Of a DNA stretch of 64,000 nt, positions 50,382 through 62,836 are shown piece after piece. This DNA comes from Cokeromyces recurvatus (Eukaryota; Mucoromycota; Mucoromycetes; Mucorales; Mucoraceae). The notes below the pieces were generated by a model. It did not search any database and was not told where the DNA came from. It saw nothing but the letters and a program-made list of their open reading frames with translations. Both the position numbers and the translations under genes were made by a program. Within the stretch, counting starts at the first letter, position 1; the number at the start of each line of letters is the position of its first letter. The stretch lies in assembly GCF_025118155.1 (NCBI RefSeq), contig NW_026251391.1, positions 747,501-811,500 of the forward strand. Reading direction: 5' to 3'.

Positions 50382-51917
50382 ATGGTTGCTTCCAACAAAG
50401 TATATGTTATTGGTGTTGGCATGTCTAAGTTTATTAAGCCTCGAGGCGAGGTTGATTATCCAGGTACATATACCAGTTATACAAAATATAAATAATGACT
50501 AACCACTGCTACTTTCTTTTATATATATATATATATAATAGAATTTGGGCTTGAAGCAGCAGTAAAAGCCTTAAATGATGCTAATATAACATATGATGCT
50601 ATTGAATATGCTACTGTTGGATATGTTTATGGTGATAGTACAGCTGGTCAAAGGGTTTTATATCAATTGGGTATGACTCAAATTCCAATTATTAATGTTA
50701 ATAATAATTGTTCTACTGGCTCTACTGCCCTTTATCAGGCACGTAATGCTGTTGCTTCCGGTTTAGTTGATTGTGCTATGGCTTTGGGTTTCGAAAGAAT
50801 GGCACGAGGTTCACTTACCTCTACTTTTTCTGATCGCACAAATCCGTTAGGTAAAATATTGATATTGTTGCTACACAAACTTTTTTTTTTCATTGTTATA
50901 TATTAAAATTTATTTTCTAGATCATGTCAATATAGTAATGATGCAAGAGTGTGGATTCGATCCTAAAGCACCAGCTGCAGCTCAAATCTTTGGTAATGCT
51001 GGTATTGCCTATATGGAGAAATATGGTGCTACGTCTGAACATTTGGCAAAGATCGCTGAAAAAAATCATCGTCATAGCTCAAAAAACCCTTATTCACAAT
51101 TTCGTGAAATCTATACACTTGAACAAGTGAAGCAATCCCCTAAAGTCTTCGGACCGCTAACGAAACTACAATGCTGCCCTACTTCTGATGGTGCTGGTTG
51201 TGCTATATTAGCTAACGAAAACTTTATTAATAAGTATAATTTATGGGATCAAGCAGTAGAGATTGTTGCTCAAGTTATGGCAACCGATTCTCCTCGTATG
51301 TTGACAACTGATGCTATTGAATGGGCTGGTTGTGATATGACACGACGAGCTGCTACTGATGCTTATAAAAAAGCTGGTATCACACCTAATGATATCAAGG
51401 TGATTGAGCTTCATGATTGTTTCTCTGCCAATGAGCTTTTAACATATGATTCTCTTGGATTAACGCCAGTTGGTAAAGCGCACACATTAATTGATTCCAA
51501 TGATAACACTTATGGAGGTAAATATGTTATCAATCCATCTGGTGGTTTAATCTCTAAAGGTCATCCTCTGGGCGCTACTGGTCTTGCTCAGTGCACAGGT
51601 AAAATAAGCTTACAAATATATATATATATATATATAGTTCTTCGATCTAAATTGTTTTATCTTTAGAACTTGTTTGGCAGCTGCGTAATTGGACTGGAGA
51701 ACGTCAAGTTCCAGATGTAGAATATGCTCTTCAACATAATATTGGTTTAGGTGGAGCAGTTGTAATTACTATCTATAAGAAGGCCAATAAAAGAACTTGT
51801 CAGCCTCGCATTGGTTATAACCCTGCTACTGAAGCAAGATCTATAAACAAGGAAGATTATGACAAAGCTGCTTCAAAGCAAACAAATAGGGCTGAATTCT
51901 TGGAAGCTAAATTATAA
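50382..51917 (+). CDS. Peroxisomal SCPx-type 3-ketoacyl-CoA thiolase
   Basis: Cleaves 3-ketoacyl-CoA, including branched or sterol-type substrates, in peroxisomes. Start [20 protein letters not shown] at 50382. Exons are joined by three introns (about 50463-50540, 50851-50920 and 51599-51666). The active-site Cys lies in [18 protein letters not shown], the second part has [17 protein letters not shown], and the C-terminal His/Gly motif is [19 protein letters not shown]. The last residues are AKL, a type-1 peroxisomal targeting signal identical to that of animal SCPx/SCP2. The SCP2 lipid-transfer domain that follows the thiolase in animal SCPx is absent, so this is the thiolase only. Substrate range is inferred. 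Confidence 0.92.
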
Positions 51918-53307
51918 ACATTTTTATTATTTTGAATAAAAATAATATTCTGTATACTTTTGATTAAATAAATGTATCGTTTTATTTACATATTAGCTTG
52001 ATACAATCCTTATTTAGCATATATTTATACTAGACCGAGATAGTTTATCATAGAGATATATGGTTTACGTTTTATATTTAATATTTTCTAAAGCTTGTTT
52101 ATGATACATCGTGTAGGAACATAAAATCTATATGAAACTTATACAATAGAGACATAGTTCAATATGTGTCTTTTGTGGTAATAATATCGTTTATTATTAT
52201 TTTTTATTTTATATCATAATTGATGAGTTTAAATAGTATAATATTCAAAACTAAGATGAGTAAACGATACTACGCACTTAAGTATATCTAATCAAAGTAG
52301 CTGTGTATAACGTTTAACGAATAATAGTATCGTCAACATCAGATTACTAACAACTGTCGCTTGTTATTTTATCAAACTGATCTTAGAATGTTGTAGTAAA
52401 TTTTAGCAAAAGAAGAAAATTAAAATAATTGTGTCAAGACATGGTGCCTGAATAAACAAACTGTATTAAATAATATTGTCCGCTGGTGTTTGATTTGGTT
52501 GAGCCTTAGATGTCAAATACAGATTGGTTACTATTATTTCCCTTGGATTAAACATTCCTAATATTAGATCAAGACATCGATAAAAGATACTTGCTTAAAA
52601 AAAACTATAAAAGGAGCTGGTCACTTTGAAGAAAAAAAATCTTTGAATGGTCAGATTTTAGTTATTTAAAAAATAAAAAACAATATAACATATTCTTAGT
52701 TTTTTTTTTTTGTATATTATGCTTTCTTTCGTTCTTCTTTCACCTATCTAACATACTGATTAGGTTAAAAAGGGTAAAATAGCAAATAACTATGAAATAA
52801 ACAACCGATACGCCAACAAGAATATCAGATTCGATCAGATTATATTATAGACAACCAAAGTAGAATAGATTCGATTATTAATGTATTACGATAGGTAGGC
52901 AAAAATTTAGAATAACAAGCATAACGTCCTTTATATCTAAGTTATTGAGAAGGAAAGTAGAATGAATATTTTTAAAAAGGTATGCGCCAAAGCTTTTAAT
53001 AGAAGGAATTCATCCTTAGGAAGAGCAAAAAAAAATTAAAAAATAAATTGAACTTGTAGTATGCTTAATACTTTTGAATAGTATCATTGGAAAAAACGCA
53101 ATACGAATAACAATTATAACAGAAGGTACCAAGCAAAAAAAACATGCGCAAAATTTAAACAAATAATAATTTTGGGAAAAGATTCAAATATTTTTTTAAT
53201 AATTACGAAAAATAGTCACGTGCATTCAATACTATTGGTTATCGGTATTTAAATTTTATCTATTATATAGTATATAATAATTTTTTTGATTTTAAAATCA
53301 ACAACAA
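51918..53307. other. Intergenic spacer with isolated TATA box
   Basis: Long AT-rich gap. A TATA-box-like CTATAAAAGGAGC lies at 52606-52618 but no reading frame follows it. No repeat copy or other gene recognised. Confidence 0.35.
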
Positions 53308-53381
53308 GCTCGTTTAGCTCAGTTGGTTAGAGCGTGGTGCTAATAACGCCAAGGTCACAGGTTCGACCCCTGTAATGAGCA
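53308..53381 (+). tRNA. tRNA-Ile (anticodon AAT)
   Basis: The 74-base sequence folds as a standard cloverleaf. The acceptor stem GCTCGTT pairs with AATGAGC, D-arm GCTC...GAGC, anticodon stem TGGTG/CGCCA around the loop CTAATAA with anticodon AAT, T-arm ACAGG-TTCGACC-CCTGT, discriminator A. The A and B boxes (TTAGCTCAGTTGG and GGTTCGACCCC) are intact. No intron. Six T at 53383-53388 end transcription by RNA polymerase III. Confidence 0.95.
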
Positions 53382-53390
53382 ATTTTTTGT
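53382..53390 (+). terminator. Pol III terminator of tRNA-Ile
   Basis: A run of six T (53383-53388) starts two bases after the discriminator base, the usual RNA polymerase III stop signal. Confidence 0.8.
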
Positions 53391-53812
53391 TTTCTGTTAC
53401 TTTTTTACTTTATGGTGTCTTTTATTCTTATTTTCATGTTTTTAATCTGGGGACACTGTAGGTTTAATTAATTTTTTACAGTTAAAGTAAATGTTTATAT
53501 TTTCTTTGATTATATAATGTTTCCTTTCAATATCAAAAGGAAAAGATGAGAGAAGAAATTAATTTTATATTTGGGCTGCCTTATCATTCCATGGTATTAT
53601 TATTAGACTCCAAGATGGTGACATATGATCTTTTTCAGTAAACTGTCATGTCTGACTTTCTAGTAATAATATTTATGCGAGACTTCTTCTTCTGTATTTA
53701 ATTTATATCTAATAGCTTCTTTTGTAATAACATAGTAATAAAGACATAGTAGACGGATGGTCTATATTCTTATTTAAATACATAATTATTTTCGTAGCAA
53801 TATAAAATGCTG

Positions 53813-53844
<32 letters not shown>

Positions 53845-54106
53845 GAAGTTATAGTATATATTTCTATGTTTTTTCGATAATAAGTAATATATACAAAGAC
53901 AATTGTTGCCATTTTTAATTTTAATGTAGCATGCAATATTGATTTTAGAGAAAAAAAAAGTTGATTTTATTAGTACGGTTTTATAAAAGTTATATATTTC
54001 TTTAATGTAATAGTATTATTCAAGTATAAATTGTTATGTAGTAGAAGTCTTTATTTTAGTAACCATATATGTATATATACATATATAAAAGAAATACATA
54101 TGCTAG
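53391..54106. other. Intergenic spacer
   Basis: AT-rich, no gene. An AAAAG repeat lies at 53819-53845. Confidence 0.4.
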
Positions 54107-55802
54107 TTAATTTTTTACTATTACACGTTTCGATGCTGGTAAAGAATCTGATAAAACGATATATGGTTTATACTGACGAATTTTTGATGTATTATTTTCA
54201 TTCTTTTCAAAAAGAAGTTTTTGATTTTCTTCTTCAGAAGAACTTCGTATTATAGGGGATATAGAGTTATTATAGCACTTCTTCTCATCCTCTTGCTGAT
54301 GGGTACTTTCTTCAGAATTATAGAATATATCTTCATCCATTTTAATATTATCTTGTTTTACAATTGTTGAAGCTGTCGCTAATACTGGCTCTTTAATTTC
54401 AGTAATTGATTTTTTGTCATAATCATGTACAACACATTCTTCTGTAGGATAAGAAGAACGTAATTGTTGTATTATTCTACTACTTCCTTGAACATGGTGA
54501 TTACTTTCGCCTTCTATAACAGCTTTTACTGCAAAGTCCACAAATAGTTCATCATATTTTGCAATTACAGCTGCTTTATCTTTTTTCTTGATAATTTCAT
54601 GTATCAAGAACCAATCATGGGCATACTTTTCTTTGATTAGCTGGATATTGACCTTGCCATCTGTTTTAATATAATTGACCATTTCTACAACATCATCATG
54701 CAGGACTTCTTTTTCACCAATAAAGACAAGGACATGCTTTGGTAAAAATCGATCGAAATTCTTTTGAATATGTATTAAACGCATTATAGGAAATAAATCA
54801 TCGTTCTCTGCTTCTTTTGTCTTTGATAGTCCCAAATATTCCTTATGAACTAGATTGGCTAATTGTAAAGAAACCATATCAGTTTTTGCATATCTTTTCC
54901 AAGACTCAGATGTTGTTTTAGGAGAAACAAGTGGAGAGGAAAGTAAGGCACCTGCAGGAAGAGGCAGGTCGAAATTTTCGCGTGGTGAATCTAGATTATT
55001 TAAGATAGAGGGAGAGTATGTTCTTATGAGTGTTTCTAAAACAAGTTCACCGCCTGCAGAGTCACCTGATAAAATGATCTTGGAAGGAGAAACACCAAGA
55101 TCTTTAGTGAGGTAATTAAAAGCCTTAATACATTCATTTAGTGGGCCTGGATATTTATGTTTAGGAGCTAACCCTATTGTATATAAAAAATATAAGTTGG
55201 AAATATAACCTATATTACATATTTATTAATAATCTATACCATATTCAATAGACATGATACAAGCATATAAATTATATTTTTTCTTAAACAGACGCAGCCA
55301 ACTAATAAATGATTCCATATACATAGCACTATGGCCTACTCTAAAGCCACCCCCTATTTTTCTATTCATGTTAGATAATATTACTTTTGGATATATATAT
55401 ATGAATATATAAATATATATAAGATAGATTTGTACCATGTATATTGAAAATAACAATATCTGACTTTTGTAAACGTTTAAGGGCAATATCATCGTTACAT
55501 CGAATCATTTCAGACATAATTAAAGTACCTTTCCAATTTTCATTGTCAAATTTACGAACAAATCTTTTTTGATACCCTAAAGGACGCGTTAGATCTTTGA
55601 TTATATTTCTTGCTATAGGTGGTGGCATGGTCAAGGTTGTCCTCAAAGTTTTCAGTACAACAAAAGACGGTGCTGTCTTTTTTATTACTTTGTGAATATC
55701 ATCCATAATTTTATTTGATTCTTTAACTGTCTTGAATAATAATAATAATAGTAATAATAAAAGACTTTTTATATAAAAGCTTTTTACTATATATATAAAC
55801 AT
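54107..55802 (-). CDS. Alpha/beta hydrolase of the hormone-sensitive-lipase/steryl-acetyl-hydrolase type
   Basis: Start MFIYIVKSFYIKS with a following [11 protein letters not shown] membrane anchor. A GTG at 55817 extends the frame but is not a plausible eukaryotic start. Exons are joined by introns near 55363-55433 and 55177-55237. The oxyanion motif HGGGF (VIFNIHG joined to GGFRVGHS) is split by an intron. The nucleophile elbow is GDSAGGELVLE, the acidic residue and His are in the LPKHVLVFIGEKEVLHDDV and KEKYAHDWFLIHEI stretches. This is the layout of HSL-family esterases that cleave lipid or sterol esters. After the catalytic part a tail of about 115 residues, Ser/Glu/Asn-rich, runs to the stop at 54107 (SKRVIVKN). 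Substrate unknown. Membrane-anchored location is inferred. Confidence 0.85.
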
Positions 55803-56114
55803 GTATATTTTTTTCACACATGATATTCACTATTACATATTTTTTTTTTCCCTAATTAATTTTGCATTACATGTAAAGAAATTTTGTGTACTTTGAAATT
55901 TTAAGATAAAGCAATTAAATGTCTCCATTAGCATGCGTACATATATCCACATATAGACTATTTAAAATTATCTCTTTCAATTTTATAAAACTAATCAATC
56001 AAACACATGGCTGTACAAACAAAATGTTGACATACGACGTATAATGATATGAACAGTTATAAACAAAATAAATTGTTATATGAATATATACATATATATT
56101 ATATGTAATAGCAT
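55803..56114. other. Intergenic spacer
   Basis: Short AT-rich spacer, nothing recognised. Confidence 0.4.
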
Positions 56115-59090
56115 TTATTGTTGTAAATTATTATCTATTGAAGAATCGATAGTTTTTTTATATGGAGAGTTTGACATAGGTTGTAAAATTAACGAAGAAA
56201 TAGATGTCTGATGTGATGTATTTGTTGGCAGTGTATGAGCATTACTAGATGGCAGCGTTGTGGAAGCGGTAGGAACTGCATTAGGTTGATTAAAAGAATT
56301 AGAACTGTTTTGATGATCGTTTATCACAGATGCTAATTTTTCATTATTTTGAAGTTGAGAAGAATCATTAGGAACTGATTTTTGAGGTTCTCCTTTAATT
56401 GTATTGTCAGATATAGATATATTATTATTTGCTAATGGCATATGCATTGCTTGCTGAGTAGTATAGTTGAATGACATATTAGAGTTAGAATGAGATCGTG
56501 CAAAAGAGGTCTGCTGAGCAGATACATAGTTATTTATAGGAGGTGGTTGTTTAGGCAGATAGGGTAGCAGTGGACGATTATTTTGCATAGGAACGGTGTT
56601 GCCATTATTTTGAGCAGGTGCTATGTGTTGGTAGACTGAATTGTTAATAGGTGATGAATTTAGTGAGTCAGAACGATGATTATGATGTGAAGCTGCTAAA
56701 TGATGACTTTCTCTAATTGCAGAAGGCTGTTGAAGTTGCCATGATGATTGTATGGAGGAGATATGTGGATTTATCGGCGCATATGACTGCTGATAATTAC
56801 TATTTGCTATTGGTATATAATTATCAATTCTTTGCTTTTTATATTGTTGTATTTCATCCTCCTTTCTGTTTTCACATTTTTGACATATAAAATTAATATT
56901 ATTCAGGTTTGTATCTTGATTCACTTGTCCAGATTTTCGAAGACATGCTATATGCTGCCAAGTTCCACATTTCTCGCAAGCAACCATAGGCGTACCATCA
57001 TCCTAATAAATAAATAAATAAATAAATAAACAATGGTCACAATAAATCATTTCTAACTGATATTATACCAGATTCTTTCCAGATACACCACAAACACAAT
57101 TAAAAGCCCATTCTTCTTCTTCCAAAGTTCTATTCTTTGGTTTTCTACCCCTCTTTTTTGGAGGAATTAAATTACCATGTTCATCATATTTTGGTCTTAA
57201 AACATATTTTCGTTTTGGTCTTTGTTCTTTATTGTCATTCTCTTTTCCAATGGTTTTTTTAGTGGAAGGCTCTTCTTTATTTATTGCTTTAGGCTCTTGT
57301 AAAATAGTCTTATCCTCTGAAAACCCAGTAGCATTTGTATTATCAGAGATTTCCTGACTTGCTTGTCGTCTTTCACGTGCTAGAGCTCTATGTTCACGTT
57401 CCATAATACGTCGTTCACGTTCTAAAAGACGCTGTTCTCTTGCCTTTGCCAACTCTGCCTTTTCTTTCTCTTCTCTTTCTTTTGCCTTTTGTTCAATTCG
57501 ACTTGAAGCTCTTGATCTACTACCTGATTTACTATTACTTTGCAATTCATCTGTTTTCCAACTCTCTATAGAGGATGTTTCAAGTGCTTCTAATTCTTTC
57601 ATCATAATGCGCGAACTTCTCTTTCTATTCCACATAGCCTCTTGCTTTTTCAACTCCTTCTCATGCTCTTCTAAAACGGGCAAAATTTTAGGCAATAGGT
57701 CATCCACAAGTAATTGATAGAAGCTTTGTTCATCAGGGTTTTTACTATTGGCGTATTTCAAGGGTAATTGCTCCCAATCATTTTTACTGTAACAAATCTA
57801 ATCAACAAATAATTATCATGTTAAAAAAAAAAAAAGCACAAGTAAACTAAAATACGCCATTTTAAAATAGATCTATATATTACCAACTTCCAAGGTACCC
57901 ATTCCTCTTCATCCTCACTTTCTTCATCATTTGATGGCTCTTTTGCATCACTTGAAACTCTAGTTGATCTTCGTAAACTTCTTCGAGATGAAGTTGTAAC
58001 ACGACTCTTTTTTTTCAACTTTGCTGATTTATTTATTTTAGGTTTTGGTGTTTCCTTATACAATCTATTATCTATGATAAAATTACATATTCAGCCCATT
58101 ATATACATACATACATACACACATGCATATGCTCTTACCATCAAAAAGCCAAAATGTACTTCCCTTTTTATCAAATCCTATAGGATCAACTCTCTAATAA
58201 TTATCAGATTTACTATTGATAAAATAATATATATTAATATATTATGTTTACCCATTGCACTGAACCTTCTTCTGATTCCAAGTGTTCTCTAAATTTCTCA
58301 GGTTCATCTAATTGCCACTGATATATACAAACATAGAAACACATGTTATTAAGTAATATAATAAACATCTTATTACTAGTTTACCTCACATAGCAAATAT
58401 AACAGATAAACTCTTGTATCTAAATCCATAGTAAAATAATTGACTAATTCATTTTGATCATTCGCTTGTTCATCATCCTTATTATTATTATTAATAGCAA
58501 TAAATGGGTTCACACTTTCAGCTTTTCTTTTACTAAATTCTTTAGAAAAATATGTTTGCCAGTTCGACATACTATTCAAGTTGTATGTTAATGAGATGTA
58601 TTCAATATTTATAATGTATAAAATTACTTTATAAATCGATTGCGAGTTAATAAACGTAACATTCTAACCATCAAGTCTTCAAATCGAATTCTTTCTGTTG
58701 CTTCTAAAATCATACGTTCAAGATCCTGACAAAATAAAATAAAATAAAATAAAAATAATAATAATAGGATTAAATAAATTATGCAAAAAAATATAAACTA
58801 GCCGTTGCACAAATACATTATTTCTTTTTTTTTTTGTTTTTTTAAAATGAATGAATTAAAATGATCCAATTCAAATTAACAAAATAAAAAAAAAAAAAGG
58901 ATAAAAGAAACTGAATTACCTCAGTTTGAAATACATATTCATTATTTTCTAATTTATGTGAATAAATAATATCTTGAACTGATGTTGGCCAAGGACGAAA
59001 AGCAGATTGGAAGGTATGAAAGAATTGTGAAATAGAGGCGAAATTAATATCATTGCGTAGCTGATTAATGTCTGGTAAAGAGCTATTCAT
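56115..59090 (-). CDS. DDT/WHIM/PHD-finger chromatin protein (CECR2/RSF1-like)
   Basis: Likely accessory subunit of an ISWI remodeller. The start MNSSLPDINQLRNDINFAS at 59090 gives a DDT-like N-terminus (AFRPWPTSVQDI), then RIRFEDLMVRMLRLLTRNR, then the WHIM-like part TMDLDTRVYLLYLLCEWQLD, VDPIGFDKKGSTFWLFDDNR-LYKETP. A long Lys/Glu/Arg coil follows (KAREQRLLERERRIMERE). The KKRGRKPKNRTLEEEEW stretch looks like an AT-hook. A PHD finger spans a splice: FNCVCGVSGKNL, then VACEKCGTWQHIACL and FICQKCENRKED. The last about 230 residues are Gln/Asn/Ser-rich (stop at 56115). Eight or so exons. The match to CECR2/RSF1 is by domain order, and the ISWI link is inferred from the family. Confidence 0.8.
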
Positions 59091-59263
59091 TCTTTTTTTT
59101 TTTCTTTCTTTATGTATTAAGTTGAGTAATGTTATAATTTTTTTTTTTTTTTTTTTATAAAGGAAGAAAAAAAATATGTGTATATTTGTATAAAATGCAC
59201 AAATATTTAATTTAAAAAAGTAATAGCCGAAAGATATTCTCCCCTTGCAGTATTATTATTATC

Positions 59264-59306
<43 letters not shown>

Positions 59307-59940
59307 CACGAAAATTTTTATTTGCGACTTGTCTTAATTTTGAAGTTCAGTAATTCTTTCAGCTTAAAAGATTCTTCTTTTTATAAGCCAAGCTACTATG
59401 TAGTAAGTAAAACCAATAATCCTGACGTTTAAAAGGTATACATTCATCCTGATTCGCGTTCTCTACAAAATAGATAATTTAAAGGGAACCTGGTATGTAA
59501 CATTTATCAACTAATAACTTAAATTATCAATGAATATTATAAGTAATGAAGTTAGCTTAAGATATTTGTAACTTGGGAAAAAAAAACGCTTCCTCCCCCT
59601 TCAAGTCATTGTTTAAATTAAAGATGGGTAGAGGGCATCAAGTATTTAAACATGTTCTATACTCAATTTCTATTTCAAAAATTTAAAATTTCATAATGAT
59701 GCAAGTTCGACTTGGTTGTTTGATAGAATATACAAATTCGAGTATTAAAAGGCCCATATACTTCTGAATATCATGATAAAAAATATCTAATTTATACTAT
59801 CATCATTTAAATTCATCAAAATACATTCATATAGAGTGAATACATCATTATGCTTAAATTAAAGAAGAAAACTCCACTGCTGCTTTTGCTATGATATTTT
59901 GACTGAGATTTATTAAAAAGCCACAATTTTTCTCTCTCTC

Positions 59941-59979
<39 letters not shown>

Positions 59980-60004
59980 CTTCATCACCTTCAGCAGATA
60001 TACG
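59091..60004. other. Divergent promoter spacer with long T/A tracts
   Basis: Spacer between the DDT-PHD gene and the Lys-rich gene. It holds T tracts at 59138-59156 and 59266-59306 and a palindromic T19-A18 tract at 59943-59979. Confidence 0.4.
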
Positions 60005-60754
60005 ATGGTGCAATCAAGAAAAGTAATTGCTTACAAGCCATTTAGTTATCATTATATTTAATTTTTTTTTTATTCTTTCTCTCTCTCTTTCCTCGATTGC
60101 ATATTTGTAGATGAAGAATGCATCAACTAAAAACAAAATACCAGTGCAGAATCCAGCCAATGTGCAGAAAAAAAATAATAAAAAACGTACTAAAGGATCT
60201 TCAGAATTAGATAATCCTAAATTCGCTACAGATAAGGTGAAAAAATAAAAGAAATAATAATAATAATAAAGAAACTACTTTTTCGGTAGATCTAATTATG
60301 AATGCTCATTTGATTTCTTCTACATCCACTAGAATTTTATGCTAAATCTAATTGAAACAGCTGCTAAAAAGGAAGATGAAAAAGAAAACGAGAAATTAAA
60401 AAAGAAAGCCCGTATTGCAAAGATTCTCGAAGAAAAGAATGCGAAAAAAGAATTAAAAGTTGAAGAAAAGAAAGAGAAACTAGTAAATTTTTTTTTTCTT
60501 TTTGTCCCTTGAATTTTATTTGAATCAAAAAAAAAAAATGAATTTAGGAAAAAATTAAACAAGAATATCTCGAAGCCAAAAAGAAGAAGAAAATAGAAGC
60601 AAAGAAACAAAAGATAAAAGCAAAGATTGAAGCTGAACAACAAAAGAAGATGCCACCAGTAAGACAAATATACATGCATATAAACAAGTTGATTGATTAC
60701 ATAATATTATTATATTAGGCGCCTAAAAAGAAGAAAGTTAGATTTCAAGAATAA
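60005..60754 (+). CDS. Small lysine-rich basic protein, unknown function
   Basis: Proposed start ATG at 60005 (MVQSRK), spliced to MKNASTKNKIPVQNPANVQ at 60112; alternatively the ATG at 60112 is the start. Later exons give FMLNLIETAAKKEDEKEN, KKARIAKILEEKNAKKELK, EYLEAKKKKKIEAKKQK and finally APKKKKVRFQE before the stop at 60754. The protein is about 150 residues, strongly basic, with a long charged helix. A nucleolar or ribosome-related role is plausible for such composition, but no family was recognised. Introns are short and have GT-AG borders. Confidence 0.6.
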
Positions 60755-61899
60755 ATAACTATTATAATGTGGAGAAAATAATATGATGCATACACATGGA
60801 GATTGAATATTAATTTTCAGAAATACATTTTTAAAACACACACACACACACATAAAGTAATGAAGTCGACACTTCTTTATTTTATTTAAATAAAGTATGG
60901 ATTTAAATAGGTTTAACAAGATAAAATATATATTTTCTTTAACACCAAAATCAGTATTTAAATATAGAGAGTTTTAACAGTTGCCTCCTAGTTGTTAAGA
61001 ACATAAACAAGAGCCTTTACAAATGAGAAAAGAAAGAATTTAATTCTATCCAGTCTATTATTCTGAACAAACTAGCGTAAACGAGCTAGGAATTTAGGAC
61101 ATGCGTTTAATAATTTCCAAGCCATAATCTAGAGACGACTTTAAGTGATCCTAAGCAAATATAAGGTAACTTGATAAGGGAATGGAATGAACGTAGCTTG
61201 AATAGAAGATTTATTTAAGCAATTTTCATTGTGTAGTCATTTTACGTTCTTTTACCAAATAATTTGCTGAGTGAATGTTACTTATTTCCCTATTTACTGG
61301 AGCTTTGGCCTTTTTTTTTTTTTCGGACTAGTTGAATGAAATACTCCGCCCATACATATTATTTACGAAAACTGATTAAGCAATAATATACAACTGTTTT
61401 TTTAAGACTACTGTCAGACGATTAAGATTTTATTTTTAGATATCATAGAATCACTTTCGAGTTGTTTTTCTTTAGACGTTTCTGCATTTTTTTTATTTTT
61501 ATTTATTGGGCAAATATTACTAGTGTCCAAGTTGTCTTGGCTTTACAGACGAGCCAAATCTTTTGCCTGTAAATAATACTTAAGGTAATGTTTGAATTAA
61601 ATGCTATAAGAGTTGTTGGTCTTTGCTTTCTTAAAAAAAACAAAAACAAATCGGCATACCATTTTGATTTTTATGCTGATATGACGATGCCTATATATCA
61701 CCCTTTTTTTTTTTTAGTGACGTTAATATCTTGCTGCAAGAGTTAGTATATGCTCTCAAACATGTGTCCCCCAAACCATCAGGTTCTACAATGAAAGGTA
61801 TGTACCCTTTTGTTTCAATGATTATCAGGGCAGACAAAGGTCGAATAAAGAGATGACCAACATCTTACTTAATAGAGGAAAAAAAAAAGTACAATAAAA
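60755..61899. other. Intergenic spacer
   Basis: AT-rich, with a (CA)n run at 60838-60852 (ACACACACACAC). No gene. The adjoining transposon relic may start within it (the 61740-61800 stretch is less AT-rich). Confidence 0.35.
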
Positions 61900-62330
61900 C
61901 CAAAAGACTGAATACAAGAAAGGATAGAAAGAAAAAAGGGATAAGAAGAAACAAGAGGACAAAAAGAATCCATACATTATATACGATGATAAATGTAAAA
62001 CTACATCAAGATGGAATGAAGAATTCGGATACGGTTAGGATAAAAGACCAGATGTCAGGTGCCACAGTAATACTTGAGAGAGAAATCAAGCTTAGATCAA
62101 GAACTAGACTTCGATCGGTTATTGTCAGCATTAACAAAGTTAAAACCTCAAAAGTATGTAACTTCTGTAAGGAAACAGGGCTGAAGGAAACAAAGCTTCC
62201 GAATGATAAATATACTAAAAGTATTCTAAATTACAAAAAACTATCGTATACTTTGGAATAGAGATGTCAAATGCAAGCAAAAATAGATTAGACATGTCGC
62301 AGTCTATTTGGGAAGACCTGCTGTCTTTCA
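61900..62330 (+). pseudogene. Fanzor/TnpB-like transposon-nuclease relic (C-terminal part)
   Basis: An open stretch at 61986-62261 reads REIKLRSRTRLRSVIVSIN, then KTSKVCNFCKETGLKE, and stops at 62261. One base shifted, the next lines read WNRDVKCKQK, then after a stop VAVYLGRPAVFQ. The order (TSKxCxxC zinc-binding element, WNRDVN-like acidic element, then a C-terminal RPxxFQ-like end) is that of C-terminal TnpB/Fanzor-type proteins found in Mucorales transposons. The second zinc Cys pair is missing and the frame is broken, so it is a fossil. The assignment is from pattern memory, not a search. Confidence 0.4.
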
Positions 62331-62559
62331 GTGAGAAATCACTGTAGAGGAAACTGTTTCGCTAGCAATAGTGATTTAGATATCCACAGGTAATTTGTCA
62401 CTTGTCCAAAAACTCATAGTAATTCGTTTCATTTTTTTTTTGTTCCTTCTCAAATTGAATTCTTATTTGTCTTAATTTTTTTTTGTAATTTGTCTCAATT
62501 TCAAGTAATTATGTCTATGTCCCAAACAAAATAAACTATTTTTTCTTCGGTAAAATATA

Positions 62560-62748
62560 TTATAGTTTATCCTTTCTTTTTTTGTTCTTTTCTCTGATAA
62601 CTTCAACTCTCTTTCCTAAAAAGAAAGAAAGAAAGAAAAAAAAAGAAAATATGATAAAAATATTCTGAAGAGAAATGTTTCTGTATTATTAAGCTTTTTT
62701 TTTTTACAACGTCTACTTACAGCCAACAGTTCTTTATAAGCAAGTTTT

Positions 62749-62836
<88 letters not shown>

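Noticed and set aside
55803..55817. Extending the hydrolase to a GTG codon at 55817
   Set aside because: GTG is not a normal nuclear start in fungi. The first ATG in frame is at 55802, which keeps the hydrophobic anchor.
60329..60679. Minus-strand frame rich in Phe and Ser opposite the Lys-rich protein
   Set aside because: It is the shadow of the AAA/AAG-rich exons on the other strand, and those exons have consistent GT-AG introns and charged helices.
62749..62831. Tetranucleotide repeat as a CRISPR-like array
   Set aside because: It is a simple (TTTC)n microsatellite running into poly(T), with no spacers and in a eukaryotic genome.
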